Below, one piece after another: positions 50,689 to 59,245 of a stretch of 64,000 nucleotides of DNA. Each line of letters opens with the position of its first letter. Position 1 is the stretch's first letter. This DNA comes from Desulfovibrionaceae bacterium (lineage in GTDB: Bacteria; Desulfobacterota; Desulfovibrionia; Desulfovibrionales; Desulfovibrionaceae): positions 62,001 through 126,000 of the forward strand of contig WSYE01000010.1 of assembly GCA_009773665.1 (NCBI GenBank). The letters are read 5' to 3'. The translations under genes were made by a program, and so were the position numbers. The notes under the pieces were generated by a model. That model was not told the origin of the DNA, ran no database searches, and saw only the letters and a list, made by a program, of their open reading frames with translations.

Positions 50689-51656
50689 CACCAGCCCCTC
50701 TCGTTGATGGTGTCTTCCTGGACCTTGAAGTTCAGGAGCGGCGGCTTGGCGTCGGGATCGGTCCCGGCGCGGTAGTCGAACAGCTCCAGAATCTCCTTGC
50801 CGAGCTTGCGCTTCAGGAGCAGCAGCGGGATGTCCACGGGGCAGGCCCGCTCGCACTCGCCGCACTCGGTGCAGCGCCCGGCCAGGTGCGTGGCGTGGAT
50901 CATCTGGAAGAAGAACTTCTCCTCCAGGCCGTCGCGCTGGCTGACCCAGTTGGGTTCGCGGCTCTGGCCGATGCAGTAGTCGCGGCACACGCACAGGGGG
51001 CAGGCGTTGCGGCAGGCGTAGCAGCGCACACAGCGCTCCATCTGCTCGCGCCAGAACTCCATGCGCTCCTCCAGGGTCTGCTCCTCGAAGGCGGCGACGT
51101 CCGCGTAGGTGTCCGGGGCCGCTTCCGTGATGGGCTGGCCCGCGAATTCGTCATGGATGACCGCGTTGTGGTAGCGGCAGCGCCCGCATTTGTCGGCCTG
51201 CACTTCGGCCATGGGCAGGCGGATCTCCTGGCCCGACACGGTGACGACCAGATCGCCGTCCGCGAAGCTGGCGGCGCGCACCCGGCCCATGTCCAGGTCC
51301 TTGGCGGCCAGGGCGCGCTTGACCTTGCCCAGGTCGGCCACGCCCTCGCAGGGCAGCCCGAACACCATCACCTTGTCGCGGTGGATGAGTTTTTCCTGCA
51401 AGAGTTCCACTACCGAGCGGCTGTCGCAGCCCTTGACCACCACGCCGATGCGCTTGGCGCTGCCGTAGCGGGTGAGGTAGGTGGACAGGTTGTGCACGCA
51501 CAGCGGGTCGAAGACCAGCTTGTCAACGTCTGCCTCGCTGGTGATGAACAGGGGCGTGCGGTGCAGGGAGTCGTACCCCTGGCCCCAGCCGATGACCACG
51601 TCCAGCTCCGGGAGGCGCTTGACGATCTGCGCCTTGAGTTCATCTTGTAACGACAT
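50688..51656 (-). CDS. flxC: FlxC, iron-sulfur subunit (coenzyme F420 hydrogenase beta-like)
   Basis: 322 residues. The central part (VVGWGQGYDSLHR-like, VVKGCDSRSVVELLQEKLIHR, VMVFGLPCEGVADLGKVKR in parts) is typical of the F420-hydrogenase-beta-like family. Two [4Fe-4S] motifs lie towards the C-terminus: RCVRCYACRNACPLCVC near 208 and CTECGECERACPVD near 262. It transfers electrons within the Flx complex. Start overlaps none; flxD lies 12 bases upstream on the strand. Confidence 0.88.
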   Translation of the reverse strand: MSLQDELKAQIVKRLPELDVVIGWGQGYDSLHRTPLFITSEADVDKLVFDPLCVHNLSTYLTRYGSAKRIGVVVKGCDSRSVVELLQEKLIHRDKVMVFGLPCEGVADLGKVKRALAAKDLDMGRVRAASFADGDLVVTVSGQEIRLPMAEVQADKCGRCRYHNAVIHDEFAGQPITEAAPDTYADVAAFEEQTLEERMEFWREQMERCVRCYACRNACPLCVCRDYCIGQSREPNWVSQRDGLEEKFFFQMIHATHLAGRCTECGECERACPVDIPLLLLKRKLGKEILELFDYRAGTDPDAKPPLLNFKVQEDTINERGW

Positions 51657-51668
51657 ATGTGTCTCCGC

Positions 51669-52130
51669 CTAGGCCAAAGGCTCGAGGACCGTACCCAGCG
51701 AACAGGCCTTGGCAAGAGACTGCCTGCCGATGCGCTGGACGGGACCCAGGGCGTGTATCTGGTTGGTGAAGGAGGTCACCACGTGCTGCCAGCGCTGGCC
51801 CTCCGAGGCCGAAACCCAGGTGTACTCGAAGCGGCCCGGATCGATGCCGATGATGGGCAGGAAGCGCTTGAGCACCTCCAGGCGGCGTCTGGCGTAGTAG
51901 TTGCCTTCGGCGTAGTGGCAGTCGCGCGGGTGGCAGCCGGAGACCAGCACGCCGTCCGCGCCGCCGATCAGCGTCTTCAGCACGAACAGCGGGTCGATGC
52001 GCCCGGAGCAGGGCATGCGGATGATGCGCAGGTCAGTGGGCTGCACGAAGCGCCCCACGCCTGCGGTATCCGCGCCTCCGTAGGAGCACCAGTTGCAGAG
52101 GAAGCCTACGATGCGAAGTTCCTTGTCCAT
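51669..52130 (-). CDS. flxD: FlxD, MvhD-like [2Fe-2S] subunit
   Basis: 153 residues. The N-terminal block IVGFLCNWCSYGGADTAG, then RIIRMPCSGRIDPLFVLKTL, and SGCHPRDCHYAEGNYYARRR match MvhD, the [2Fe-2S] protein that links hydrogenase or formate dehydrogenase to HdrA in methanogens. In the Flx-Hdr complex it connects FlxABC with HdrA. It follows hdrA by 3 bases. Conserved cysteines are all present. Confidence 0.93.
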   Translation of the reverse strand: MDKELRIVGFLCNWCSYGGADTAGVGRFVQPTDLRIIRMPCSGRIDPLFVLKTLIGGADGVLVSGCHPRDCHYAEGNYYARRRLEVLKRFLPIIGIDPGRFEYTWVSASEGQRWQHVVTSFTNQIHALGPVQRIGRQSLAKACSLGTVLEPLA

Positions 52131-52133
52131 CTC

Positions 52134-54107
52134 CTAAGCCTCCTCCGTCTCGCTGGAAAGCAACGCGTTGACCTCGGCCAGTATCTGGTTGTCGGTGAAG
52201 TTCTGAAGCTGGATGGCCCCCTGGCGGCAGGTGGAGGTGCAGATGCCGCAGCCCTGGCAGATGGTCTCGATGACCTGGGCCTTGATCTCTCCGCGCACCT
52301 CGGTCTCCTTGATGGCTCCGAAGGGGCAGGTGATCGCGCACTTCATGCAGCCCACGCAGCGCTTGAGGTCCACCTTGGACACCTGGGGGTCGCTCTGGAG
52401 CTGGTCCTTGGAGAAGAGCGAGAGCACCTTGGCGGCGGCGGCGCTGCCCTGGGCCACGGAGGACGGGATGTCCTTGGGGCCTTGGGCGCAGCCCGCCAGA
52501 TAGACGCCCGCCGTGTTGGTCTCGACGGGTTTCAGCTTGGGATGGCCTTCCATGAAGAAGCCGTAGGAATCATACGAGATGCGAAGCTTCTCGGCCAGCT
52601 GGGCCGAGCCCGCCGCGCCTTCCGCGCCAACGGCCAGCACCACGAGGTCCGCCTCGACCTCCACCTGCGCTCCGGCCAGGGTGTCCACGCCGCGCACGAT
52701 CATCTTGCCGTCCTGGGGGTAGACCATGGACACGCGGCCGCGAATGTACTTCGCGCCGTATTCCTCCATGGCCCGCCGGGTGAACTCGTCGTACATCTTT
52801 CCGGGGGCGCGGATGTCCATGTAGAACACGTAGGACTCGCTGTCGGGGATGTGGTCCTTGGTCAGGATGGCCTGCTTGGCCGTGTACATGCAGCAGAAGC
52901 CGGTGCAGTAGGGCCTGCCCACGGACTTGTCGCGTGAGCCAACGCACTGGATGAACACGATGGTCTTGGGCTCTTTCTTGTCAGAAGGACGCTTGATGTG
53001 CCCGCCCGTTGGGCCGGACGCCGAGAGCATCCGCTCGTACTGGAGGCTGGTGATGACGTCCGGGTAGCGGCCCGCGCCGTACTGGCCGTACACGTGCCAG
53101 TCCATCAGGTCGAAGCCGGTGGCCGCGATGATGGCGCCCACTTCCTCGGTGATCATCTCGTCCTGCTGGTCGTAGTCGATGGCCTTGGTGGGGCAGACTT
53201 TGGCGCAGATGCCGCACTTGCCGGTCTTGAATTTGATGCAGGAGTCGCGGTCGATGGAGGCTCGCTTGGGGATGGCCTGCGGGAAGGGAATGTTGATGGC
53301 CGTGGTGGTGCCGATCAGCTCGTTGAACGGGTCCTTGCTCTTCTTGCTGGGGCACTTTTCCATGCAGGCCCCGCAGCCGGTGCAGGTCTTCCAGTTCACG
53401 TAGGTGGCCTTCTTGCGCACCTCAACCTGATAGTTGCCCACGTAGCCGAACACCTCGTCCACTTCGGCGCTGGCGTGCAGGGTGATGTTGGGGTGCTGGG
53501 CCACGTCCACCATGCGGGGGCCGAGGATGCAACTGGAGCAGTCCACGGTGGGGAAGGTCTTGTCGAGCTTCGCCATCTTGCCGCCGATGGTGGTGGTCTT
53601 CTCCACCAGCACCACTTGCAGGCCGCCGTCAGCGCAGTCCAGGGCGGCCTGTATGCCCGCCACGCCGCCGCCGATTATCATCACGCGCTTGTTGATGCTG
53701 AAGCTCTGGGAGTAGAGCGGCTTGTTCTGGGCCAGCTTGGCAACAGCCATGCGCACCAGGTCGATGGCCTTTCTGGTGTTGGCGACCTTGTCCTTGCCGA
53801 TCCAGGAGACGTGTTCACGGATGTTGGCCATCTCGAACATGTAGGGGTTCAGCCCCGCGCGGGCCACGGTGCGCATGAAGGTGGAGCCGTGCATGCGCGG
53901 CGTGCAGGAGGCCACCACCGCGCCGTCCAGGCCCATCTCTTTGATGGCGTCTATGATGCCCTGCTGGCCGGGCTCGGAGCAGGCGTACATGGTGTCCTTG
54001 GCGAAGGCCACCTCGGGCATGGACTTGGCCGCTTCGGCCACCTGCACCACGTCCACGGTTCCGGCGATGTTGGAGCCGCAGTGGCAGACGAAAACTCCTA
54101 TCTTCAT
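52134..54107 (-). CDS. hdrA: HdrA, flavin-containing heterodisulfide reductase subunit
   Basis: 657 residues. The N-terminal domain (1-130, VFVCHCGSNIAGTVDV) precedes an FAD-binding Rossmann core: VMIIGGGVAGIQAALDCADGG, split over the line, and VDCSSCILGPRMVD. [4Fe-4S] clusters are bound by CTGCGACMEKCP, CGICAKVCP, CVGCMKCAITCP and CQGCGICTSTC. The flavin of HdrA performs electron bifurcation in methanogens. The stop overlaps nothing downstream; the hdrB stop at 54104 overlaps its start by four bases (ATGA). No in-frame TGA, so this HdrA is not a selenoprotein. Confidence 0.95.
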   Translation of the reverse strand: MKIGVFVCHCGSNIAGTVDVVQVAEAAKSMPEVAFAKDTMYACSEPGQQGIIDAIKEMGLDGAVVASCTPRMHGSTFMRTVARAGLNPYMFEMANIREHVSWIGKDKVANTRKAIDLVRMAVAKLAQNKPLYSQSFSINKRVMIIGGGVAGIQAALDCADGGLQVVLVEKTTTIGGKMAKLDKTFPTVDCSSCILGPRMVDVAQHPNITLHASAEVDEVFGYVGNYQVEVRKKATYVNWKTCTGCGACMEKCPSKKSKDPFNELIGTTTAINIPFPQAIPKRASIDRDSCIKFKTGKCGICAKVCPTKAIDYDQQDEMITEEVGAIIAATGFDLMDWHVYGQYGAGRYPDVITSLQYERMLSASGPTGGHIKRPSDKKEPKTIVFIQCVGSRDKSVGRPYCTGFCCMYTAKQAILTKDHIPDSESYVFYMDIRAPGKMYDEFTRRAMEEYGAKYIRGRVSMVYPQDGKMIVRGVDTLAGAQVEVEADLVVLAVGAEGAAGSAQLAEKLRISYDSYGFFMEGHPKLKPVETNTAGVYLAGCAQGPKDIPSSVAQGSAAAAKVLSLFSKDQLQSDPQVSKVDLKRCVGCMKCAITCPFGAIKETEVRGEIKAQVIETICQGCGICTSTCRQGAIQLQNFTDNQILAEVNALLSSETEEA

Positions 54108-55042
54108 GACTGCGCCCCCTTGCTTGCAGGCTTTTTCGCTGCCTGGGCTTGGGCTTCAGCCCTGGCGGGTAGGCTCTCCAGAAGCGCCATGGGGCTGACC
54201 TCCAGCTTTTCAAGGCCCACCTGGGACGGCGTCATGCCCAGGGCCAGCCCGATGAGCTGCGTGTAATAGAACACCGGCATGTTGTGGCTGGTGTTGTTGG
54301 CCACGTTTATCTGGTCCTGGCGCAGATCCAGGTTCATCTGGCACAGCGGACAGGCCGTGACCACCGCGTCGGCCCCGTTGGAGGCCGCCGTGTCCAGCAG
54401 CTTCCCGGAGAGCTTCTGCACGATGTCTCGCCGGGCCACGCCGAAGGACGCGCCGCAGCACTCCACCTTGAGGGGGAAGGTCACCGCTTCGGCCCCGATG
54501 GCCTCCATGAGCTGGTCCATGGCGATGGGGTTCTCGTGGTCATCGAACTCCATGATGTGCGGCGGACGGTTCATGATGCAGCCGTAGTAGGGCGCGAGCT
54601 TCAGGCCGGTCAGGAGCCTGACCGCCTTGGGGCGCAGGGCGTCCGGGCCGACGTCTTCATAGATGGCCTGGAGGATGGACTTCACGGGCAGGGTGTTGCG
54701 CACCGGAAAGTCCAGCAGGGCGTTGACCTCGGCGGCGAACTCCGGGTCCTTCATCTTGTGGGCGGACACCTTGAGGTTGGTCAGGCAGCTGGGGCAGGGG
54801 GTCAGGATGGCGGACACCCCTTCCAGACGCTCGGCCAGGGCCAGATTTCGACCGGACAGGGCGCTTGAGAGTCGATGGTCCACGGTGTGGGCCGGGGAGG
54901 AGCCGCAGCAGCTCCAGTCCGGGATGTCCACCAGTTCCATGCCCAGGGCCTCGCACACGGCGCGGGTGGACTGCTCATATTCCTTGGACGTGCCCTGGCC
55001 GGAGCAGCCGGGGTAGTAGGCGTAGCGGAGCTTCTGGCTCAT
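54104..55042 (-). CDS. hdrB: HdrB, heterodisulfide reductase catalytic subunit
   Basis: 312 residues from ATG 55042. Two CCG-type repeats, DWSCCGSSPAH with CPSCL, and VECCGASFGVAR with CPLCQ, provide the cysteines for two noncubane [4Fe-4S] clusters that reduce disulfides. The HdrB of Flx operons probably reduces DsrC-like disulfides. It overlaps hdrC by 4 bases (ATGA) and hdrA likewise. A slightly extended C-terminus rich in Ala/Lys ends the protein. Longer upstream frames are not supported. Confidence 0.93.
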   Translation of the reverse strand: MSQKLRYAYYPGCSGQGTSKEYEQSTRAVCEALGMELVDIPDWSCCGSSPAHTVDHRLSSALSGRNLALAERLEGVSAILTPCPSCLTNLKVSAHKMKDPEFAAEVNALLDFPVRNTLPVKSILQAIYEDVGPDALRPKAVRLLTGLKLAPYYGCIMNRPPHIMEFDDHENPIAMDQLMEAIGAEAVTFPLKVECCGASFGVARRDIVQKLSGKLLDTAASNGADAVVTACPLCQMNLDLRQDQINVANNTSHNMPVFYYTQLIGLALGMTPSQVGLEKLEVSPMALLESLPARAEAQAQAAKKPASKGAQS

Positions 55043-55599
55043 TTCTGACACTCCTGCCTGAAGCGCTCGAAGATTTTGGCGATGGCCTCGGGGTTTTTCA
55101 CCTTGTGGGGAAGCGGCGAGAGCTTGCCCTTGGGCAGAATCTTGGGCGCCAGATCGACGTCGGTCCAGAAGCGCCCGGTCTTGCCGATGAAGCGCAGCAA
55201 AAGGCCCATCTCGAAGGCCCTGCCGTTCTTCTCGACCGATTCCAGAAAGCTGTCCACGAAGGATTTGACCCCGTACTCCGTGGAGTAGCCCTCGCGCCGG
55301 GCCATGTGGCGCAGCACATCGACAATGTGGGCCACGTCGATGTTGTTGGGGCAGCGGGTGGTGCAGGATTGGCACGTGGCGCACAGCCAGACGGAGCGGC
55401 AGGAGAGCAGGGCCTCTTTCTGCCCGGCCTGGAGAAGGCGCATCATCTGGTGCACGGGTATGTCGTAAACGAAGGTATAGGGGCAGCCTGCGGTGCAGTT
55501 GCCGCACTGGTAGCAGAGACTGACGTTCTGGCCGGACTCCTTCTCCACCTGGGCGATGAAGTCCCGGTCCTGGCTGTGCGAGAGGGCGATGACGTTCAT
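55039..55599 (-). CDS. hdrC: HdrC, ferredoxin-like heterodisulfide reductase subunit
   Basis: 186 residues from ATG 55599 (an upstream TTG at 55611 is possible). Two [4Fe-4S] motifs: CYQCGNCTAGCP (about 30-41) and CATCQSCTTRCP (about 75-86). It relays electrons from HdrA to HdrB. It is the first gene of the hdrCBA-flxDCBA operon; the 400-base region upstream holds the promoter and hairpin elements. Confidence 0.93.
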   Translation of the reverse strand: MNVIALSHSQDRDFIAQVEKESGQNVSLCYQCGNCTAGCPYTFVYDIPVHQMMRLLQAGQKEALLSCRSVWLCATCQSCTTRCPNNIDVAHIVDVLRHMARREGYSTEYGVKSFVDSFLESVEKNGRAFEMGLLLRFIGKTGRFWTDVDLAPKILPKGKLSPLPHKVKNPEAIAKIFERFRQECQK

Positions 55600-55664
55600 A
55601 GAGCCGGTCAACCTTGCGTTAGAGGATGGTGCTCGTTTTCAGCGCTTTTGGGCGTGGGTGGTCC

Positions 55665-55693
55665 TCATAACAGGCATGGCAAATCCGCCGCAA
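55665..55693 (-). promoter_or_regulatory. candidate promoter of the hdr-flx operon
   Basis: On the minus strand TTGCGG (55693-55688) and TTATGA (55670-55665) are 17 bases apart, about 66 bases before the hdrC start. The match to consensus is moderate; no Rex-like box was recognised around it. The 410-base gap 55600-56010 holds no supported gene. Confidence 0.3.
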
Positions 55694-55923
55694 GTCCTTT
55701 GAGAGGAACGCGGGGACTAAATCCCTGGACGTTTGTACGCCTGGACATGTCACTGCCTGTCATGGGCTCTTCGGGACGACCCCCCTGAAACGCCTGGCGC
55801 GGACCGAGTACGCGTTGGCAGACCATCCGCCGCACGCGTTGTTCGCACTCGCCCGCTCGCCAAAGCTGCCGCGCCAGGCGGTCCAGGGAGGCCGTCCCGA
55901 TTTTCTAGCGTCGCGTTCTCACA

Positions 55924-55949
55924 TTTCGTTCATCAGGCGATGAACGAAA
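55924..55949. repeat. 11-base perfect hairpin next to repeat E
   Basis: TTTCGTTCATC, loop AGGC, GATGAACGAAA. It is immediately followed by the GAGAACCA flank of copy E, so two hairpins stand in tandem between hdrC and nfnB. Confidence 0.75.
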
Positions 55950-55954
55950 GCCTA

Positions 55955-56003
55955 GAGAACCAATTCCATAATTTTTGAAAACCATGCTCATGGCTTTCAA
56001 AAA
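55955..56003 (+). repeat. 3'-end hairpin repeat, copy E
   Basis: GAGAACCA (55955-55962) is followed by the stem TTTTTGAAAACCATG (55972-55986) / CATGGCTTTCAAAAA (55989-56003), loop CT. One A-C mismatch in the stem. It ends 7 bases before the nfnB stop (minus strand). Flank and stem match copies A and D. Confidence 0.85.
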
Positions 56004-56010
56004 CGCGACA

Positions 56011-57444
56011 CTAACCCAAAAGTCTTCTGGCGATCTCCTTCGCCGCCCGCCGTCCCGCACCCATGGCCGATATGACCGTGGCCGCACCGGTGACGATGTC
56101 GCCTCCGGCAAAGACATTGGGGATGGACGTCTCGCCCGTATCCTCGTTGACCGTTATGTAACCCCATTTGTTGAGTTCAAGTCCGGGAGTGGAATTGGTC
56201 ATCAGCGGGTTGGAGCCCGTGCCCACCGCGATGATGGCCATGTCGCAGGGAATGTCGCAGAACTGGCCGTCGCAGGCGATGGGGCTGCACCGGCCCGATT
56301 CGTCGGGCTCGCCCAGCATCATCTTCTGCACGGTCAGGGTCTTGAGCCAGCCCTTTTCGTCCCCTATCAGTTCTACGGGGGCGTTCAGGCACATGAGCTC
56401 GATGCCCTCGTCCTTGGCGTGGTGCAGCTCCTCCAGGCGGGCGGGCATTTCCTTTTCGCTGCGACGGTACACGATCATCACCCGGTCAGCCCCGAGGCGC
56501 TTGGCCGTGCGGGCCGCGTCCATGGCCACGTTGCCCGCGCCGAACACGGCCACGTTCTTGCCGGTGTAGGCCGGGGTGTCCACGGCGGGGAAGGTGTAGG
56601 CCCGGCCCAGGTTCACGCGCGTCAGGTACTCGTTGGCCGAGAACACGCCGATCAGGTTCTCGCCGGGAACGCGCAGGAACTTGGGAAGCCCCGCGCCCAC
56701 GCCGATGAACACGGCGTTGAAGCCCTGGTCGATCAGGTCCTGCACGGTGATGGTCTTGCCGCCCACCCAGTTGGTGTGGAACTCCACACCCTGGGCTTTC
56801 ATGGCCTCGATCTCCTTGCGCACGATCTCCTTGGGCAGACGGAACTCCGGGATGCCGTAGATCAAGACGCCGCCAAGCTCATGCAGCGCCTCGTACACAT
56901 GGACTTTAATCCCGAGCGACGAGAGGTATCCGGCCACGGTGAGGCTCGAAGGCCCCGCGCCGATGCAGGCCACCTTCAGCCCCTCGTGCTCAAGCGAGCA
57001 GGCGTGGGTGCCGGTGAGCTGTTCGCAGGCGTCCGAGGCCATGAAGGTGTCGGCCACGAAGCGCTCCAGGCGTCCGATGGCCACGGGCTCACCCTTCTTG
57101 CCCATGATGCAGGAACCCTCGCACTGGGTCTCCTGGGGGCAGACCCGGCCACACACGGCTGGGAGCGAGTTGGTTTCGCGCAGCACCTTGTAGGATTCGT
57201 GCAGGTCGCCCTCCACGATCTTCTTTATGAATCCCGGGATGTTGATCTCCACCGGGCAGCCCTTGACGCACAGGGGCTTCTTGCACTGGATGCAGCGGTT
57301 GGCTTCGGTGAGGGCCATCTCAGGGGTGTAGCCCAGGGTGACTTCATTGAAGTTGGTGACCCGCACGCTGGCCGGCTGCTCCGGCATCGCTGTGCGGGGA
57401 ACGGCCTTGCCCTTCTTTTTCTCAGTGGGAGCATTTGCAGACAT
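56011..57444 (-). CDS. nfnB: NfnB, glutamate-synthase-small-subunit-like NADPH oxidoreductase
   Basis: 477 residues. The N-terminal Fe-S part has CIQCKKPLCVKGCPVEINIPG and a second cluster CGRVCPQETQCEGSC; two dinucleotide-binding folds follow (VACIGAGPSSLTVAGYLSSLG split, and VAVFGAGNVAMDAARTAKRLG). Together with NfnA it forms NADH-dependent reduced ferredoxin:NADP+ oxidoreductase, which interconverts NADH, NADPH and ferredoxin by bifurcation. It overlaps nfnA by 23 bases. Annotated elsewhere as GltA/GltD-like, but adjacency to nfnA decides. Its 3' end carries hairpin copy E. Confidence 0.93.
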   Translation of the reverse strand: MSANAPTEKKKGKAVPRTAMPEQPASVRVTNFNEVTLGYTPEMALTEANRCIQCKKPLCVKGCPVEINIPGFIKKIVEGDLHESYKVLRETNSLPAVCGRVCPQETQCEGSCIMGKKGEPVAIGRLERFVADTFMASDACEQLTGTHACSLEHEGLKVACIGAGPSSLTVAGYLSSLGIKVHVYEALHELGGVLIYGIPEFRLPKEIVRKEIEAMKAQGVEFHTNWVGGKTITVQDLIDQGFNAVFIGVGAGLPKFLRVPGENLIGVFSANEYLTRVNLGRAYTFPAVDTPAYTGKNVAVFGAGNVAMDAARTAKRLGADRVMIVYRRSEKEMPARLEELHHAKDEGIELMCLNAPVELIGDEKGWLKTLTVQKMMLGEPDESGRCSPIACDGQFCDIPCDMAIIAVGTGSNPLMTNSTPGLELNKWGYITVNEDTGETSIPNVFAGGDIVTGAATVISAMGAGRRAAKEIARRLLG

Positions 57445-58276
57445 GGCTCTTCTTGAACTCCTCGTAGGAAATCTGTTCCATGGCCTTGAAGGCCGAGAGG
57501 CGGCTGGACAACTCCTTGAAGTCCACCAGCTGGCCGTCGAACTCGGGGCCGTCCACGCAGGCGAACTGGGTCTTGCCGCCCACGCTCACTCGGCAGGCGC
57601 CGCACATGCCGATGCCGTCCACCATGATGGAGTTCAGGCTCACCACGGTTTTCACGCCGAACGGCTTGGTGGTGCGGGCCACGGCGGCCATCATGGGCAC
57701 GGGGCCCACGGCCACCACCTCGCCGATGGTGGGGTCGGCCTTGAGCCGAGCCTCCAGGATCTCGGTCACCAGGCCCTTGTGGCCGTAGGAGCCGTCGTCT
57801 GTTGAAACCAGCACCTCGGGACAGAAGCGCTTGAGTTCCTTTTCGAAGAGCAGAAGGTCTTTGGTGCGAGCGCCAATGATGGCGATCACGTGGTTTCCGG
57901 CCATGTGGTGGCCCTTGGCGATGTGGTGCATGGCCGCGATGCCGGTGCCGCCGCCCACGCAGATCACCGGGCCGTCATACTTGTGGATGTCGGTGTCCTT
58001 GCCCAGGGGGCCGCACAGGTCCAGGATGTCGTCGCCTTCCTTGAGGGTTTCCAGTTGGGCGGTGGTCTTGCCCAGCACCAGGTAGACGATGGTGATGGTT
58101 CCGGCCTTTTTGTCGGTGTCGGCGATGGTCAGGGGGATGCGCTCGCCGTTCTCGCTGACCCGCAAGATGACGAAGTTTCCGGGTTTGGCCTTGGCCGCGA
58201 TATGCGGGGCGTCCAGAACCAGCTCACTGGTCTGCCCCGGTATCAGGCTTCGTTTTTTGAGTATCCTGCTAGGCAT
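57422..58276 (-). CDS. nfnA: NfnA, FAD/NAD(H)-binding bifurcating subunit
   Basis: 284 residues from ATG 58276 (AAGGAG 6 bases upstream; GTG 58279 is an alternative). FAD domain at about 10-100 (RIPLTIADTDKKAGTITIVY) and NAD domain (CVGGGTGIAAMHHIAKG), then a [2Fe-2S] motif with GMCGACRVSVGGKTQFACVDGP, in parts. Dihydroorotate-dehydrogenase electron-transfer-subunit-like, as in all NfnA. First gene of nfnAB, downstream of the fumarase hairpins. Confidence 0.93.
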   Translation of the reverse strand: MPSRILKKRSLIPGQTSELVLDAPHIAAKAKPGNFVILRVSENGERIPLTIADTDKKAGTITIVYLVLGKTTAQLETLKEGDDILDLCGPLGKDTDIHKYDGPVICVGGGTGIAAMHHIAKGHHMAGNHVIAIIGARTKDLLLFEKELKRFCPEVLVSTDDGSYGHKGLVTEILEARLKADPTIGEVVAVGPVPMMAAVARTTKPFGVKTVVSLNSIMVDGIGMCGACRVSVGGKTQFACVDGPEFDGQLVDFKELSSRLSAFKAMEQISYEEFKKSHVCKCSH

Positions 58277-58600
58277 CACGAACTCCTTGGGTGGTCTCTT
58301 CCTCGCGTTCAGGCTGCACGGGGCTCAGGGGGCTGCAATTCCTCCCGAAAAGGTAGGAGATGCTGTGGGACCCTGTGCCGTTGAGCGTTCCCACCCCGAC
58401 ACCGGACCGGCAGAGCACAAACCGGTCCGGCCAAAAGCGATGCCGGAGAGGGAGCCGTGCGGCTCTTTCTGTGGCGGCGAGGGGGGGCGTCCTCCCAAAC
58501 GCTTCCCCCGCGCGCGCCGTGGAAGTCTCGAACCGGATAGACGTGATCCGTAGGCAATACGTGCCTGCCAGCCAGCCTCGGAGTCCAAGGGGTTCAAGCC

Positions 58601-58638
58601 TTCCCGCAAGCAGGCGAGCGATCGCTTGCTTGCGGGAA
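58601..58638. terminator. first of two tandem hairpins after the fumarase genes
   Basis: TTCCCGCAAGCA (58601-58612) pairs with TGCTTGCGGGAA (58627-58638), with a self-complementary loop (GGCGAGCGATCGCT). It ends the fumarase transcript on the minus strand or acts both ways. No T-run. Confidence 0.6.
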
Positions 58639-58675
58639 GACCGGTCCGCCAGGGTTGGCTTAAGGCGGACCGGTC
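58639..58675. terminator. second tandem hairpin after the fumarase genes
   Basis: GACCGGTCCGCC (58639-58650) perfectly complements 58664-58675 around a 13-base loop. It starts 12 bases past the fumarase beta stop and abuts the first hairpin. Confidence 0.65.
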
Positions 58676-58687
58676 CCCTGATGTCAG

Positions 58688-59245
58688 CTAGCCTGCGAGG
58701 GCTGCTTCCAGGTTGGGCTTGGTGTAGAGCTCACCGCCGTGACAGTCGTTTATGACCAGCAGGGGGAAGCGCTCGACGGTCAGTTCCCGGATGGCCTCAG
58801 GGCCGAGGTCGTCATAGGCGATGACCTTGGCGGCCTTGATGGCCAGGGACAACAGCGCGCCTGCGCCGCCGGTGGCTCCGAAGTAAGCCGCCTTGTTGGT
58901 GGCCATGGCGTCTTTTACTTCCTGGCTGCGCTTGCCCTTGCCGATGGTGCCCTTGAGGCCCAGGCCGTGCAGGCGCGGGGCGTAGGTGTCCATGCGGTAG
59001 GACGTGGTGGGCCCGGCCGAGCCGATGGGGCGTCCCGGAGGCGCGGGGCTTGGTCCCACGTAGTAGATCAGCGCGCCCTTGAGGTCGAAGGGCAGGGCCT
59101 CGCCCTTGTCCAGGGAGTCGGTCAGGCGCTTGTGGGCGGCGTCGCGGCCCGTGTAGATGGTGCCGGTGATGTACACCACGTCGCCGGACTTGAGCTTCTC
59201 GATGTCCGCATCGGTGAGCGGGGTCTTCAGTTCGTATTCAGCCAT
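58688..59245 (-). CDS. class I fumarate hydratase, beta subunit (C-terminal domain)
   Basis: 185 residues from ATG 59245. YELKTPLTDADIEKLKSGDVVYITG, in parts, TSYRMDTYAPRL and GATGGAGALLSLAI are hallmarks of the C-terminal domain of Fe-S fumarases and tartrate dehydratases. It forms the [4Fe-4S]-dependent hydratase with the alpha subunit encoded just upstream; the ATG shares one base with the alpha stop. It interconverts fumarate and malate. Tartrate dehydratase is the alternative, but fumarate reductase neighbours favour fumarase. Confidence 0.92.
   Translation of the reverse strand: MAEYELKTPLTDADIEKLKSGDVVYITGTIYTGRDAAHKRLTDSLDKGEALPFDLKGALIYYVGPSPAPPGRPIGSAGPTTSYRMDTYAPRLHGLGLKGTIGKGKRSQEVKDAMATNKAAYFGATGGAGALLSLAIKAAKVIAYDDLGPEAIRELTVERFPLLVINDCHGGELYTKPNLEAALAG

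Larger units (their letters stand above)
58277..58687. other. 411-base gap between fumarase and nfnA
   Basis: No gene. It holds the nfnA promoter, a small GAGCCG/CGGCTC hairpin (58452-58465) followed by TTTCT, and the tandem hairpins at 58601-58675 listed separately. Confidence 0.6.

Noticed and set aside
52134-54107. Selenocysteine in HdrA, as in some anaerobes
   Set aside because: No in-frame TGA in this gene; cysteines are present in every cluster motif.
55600-55920. Rex or other redox-repressor box ahead of hdrC
   Set aside because: No TTGTG(N8)CACAA-like dyad was found by eye.
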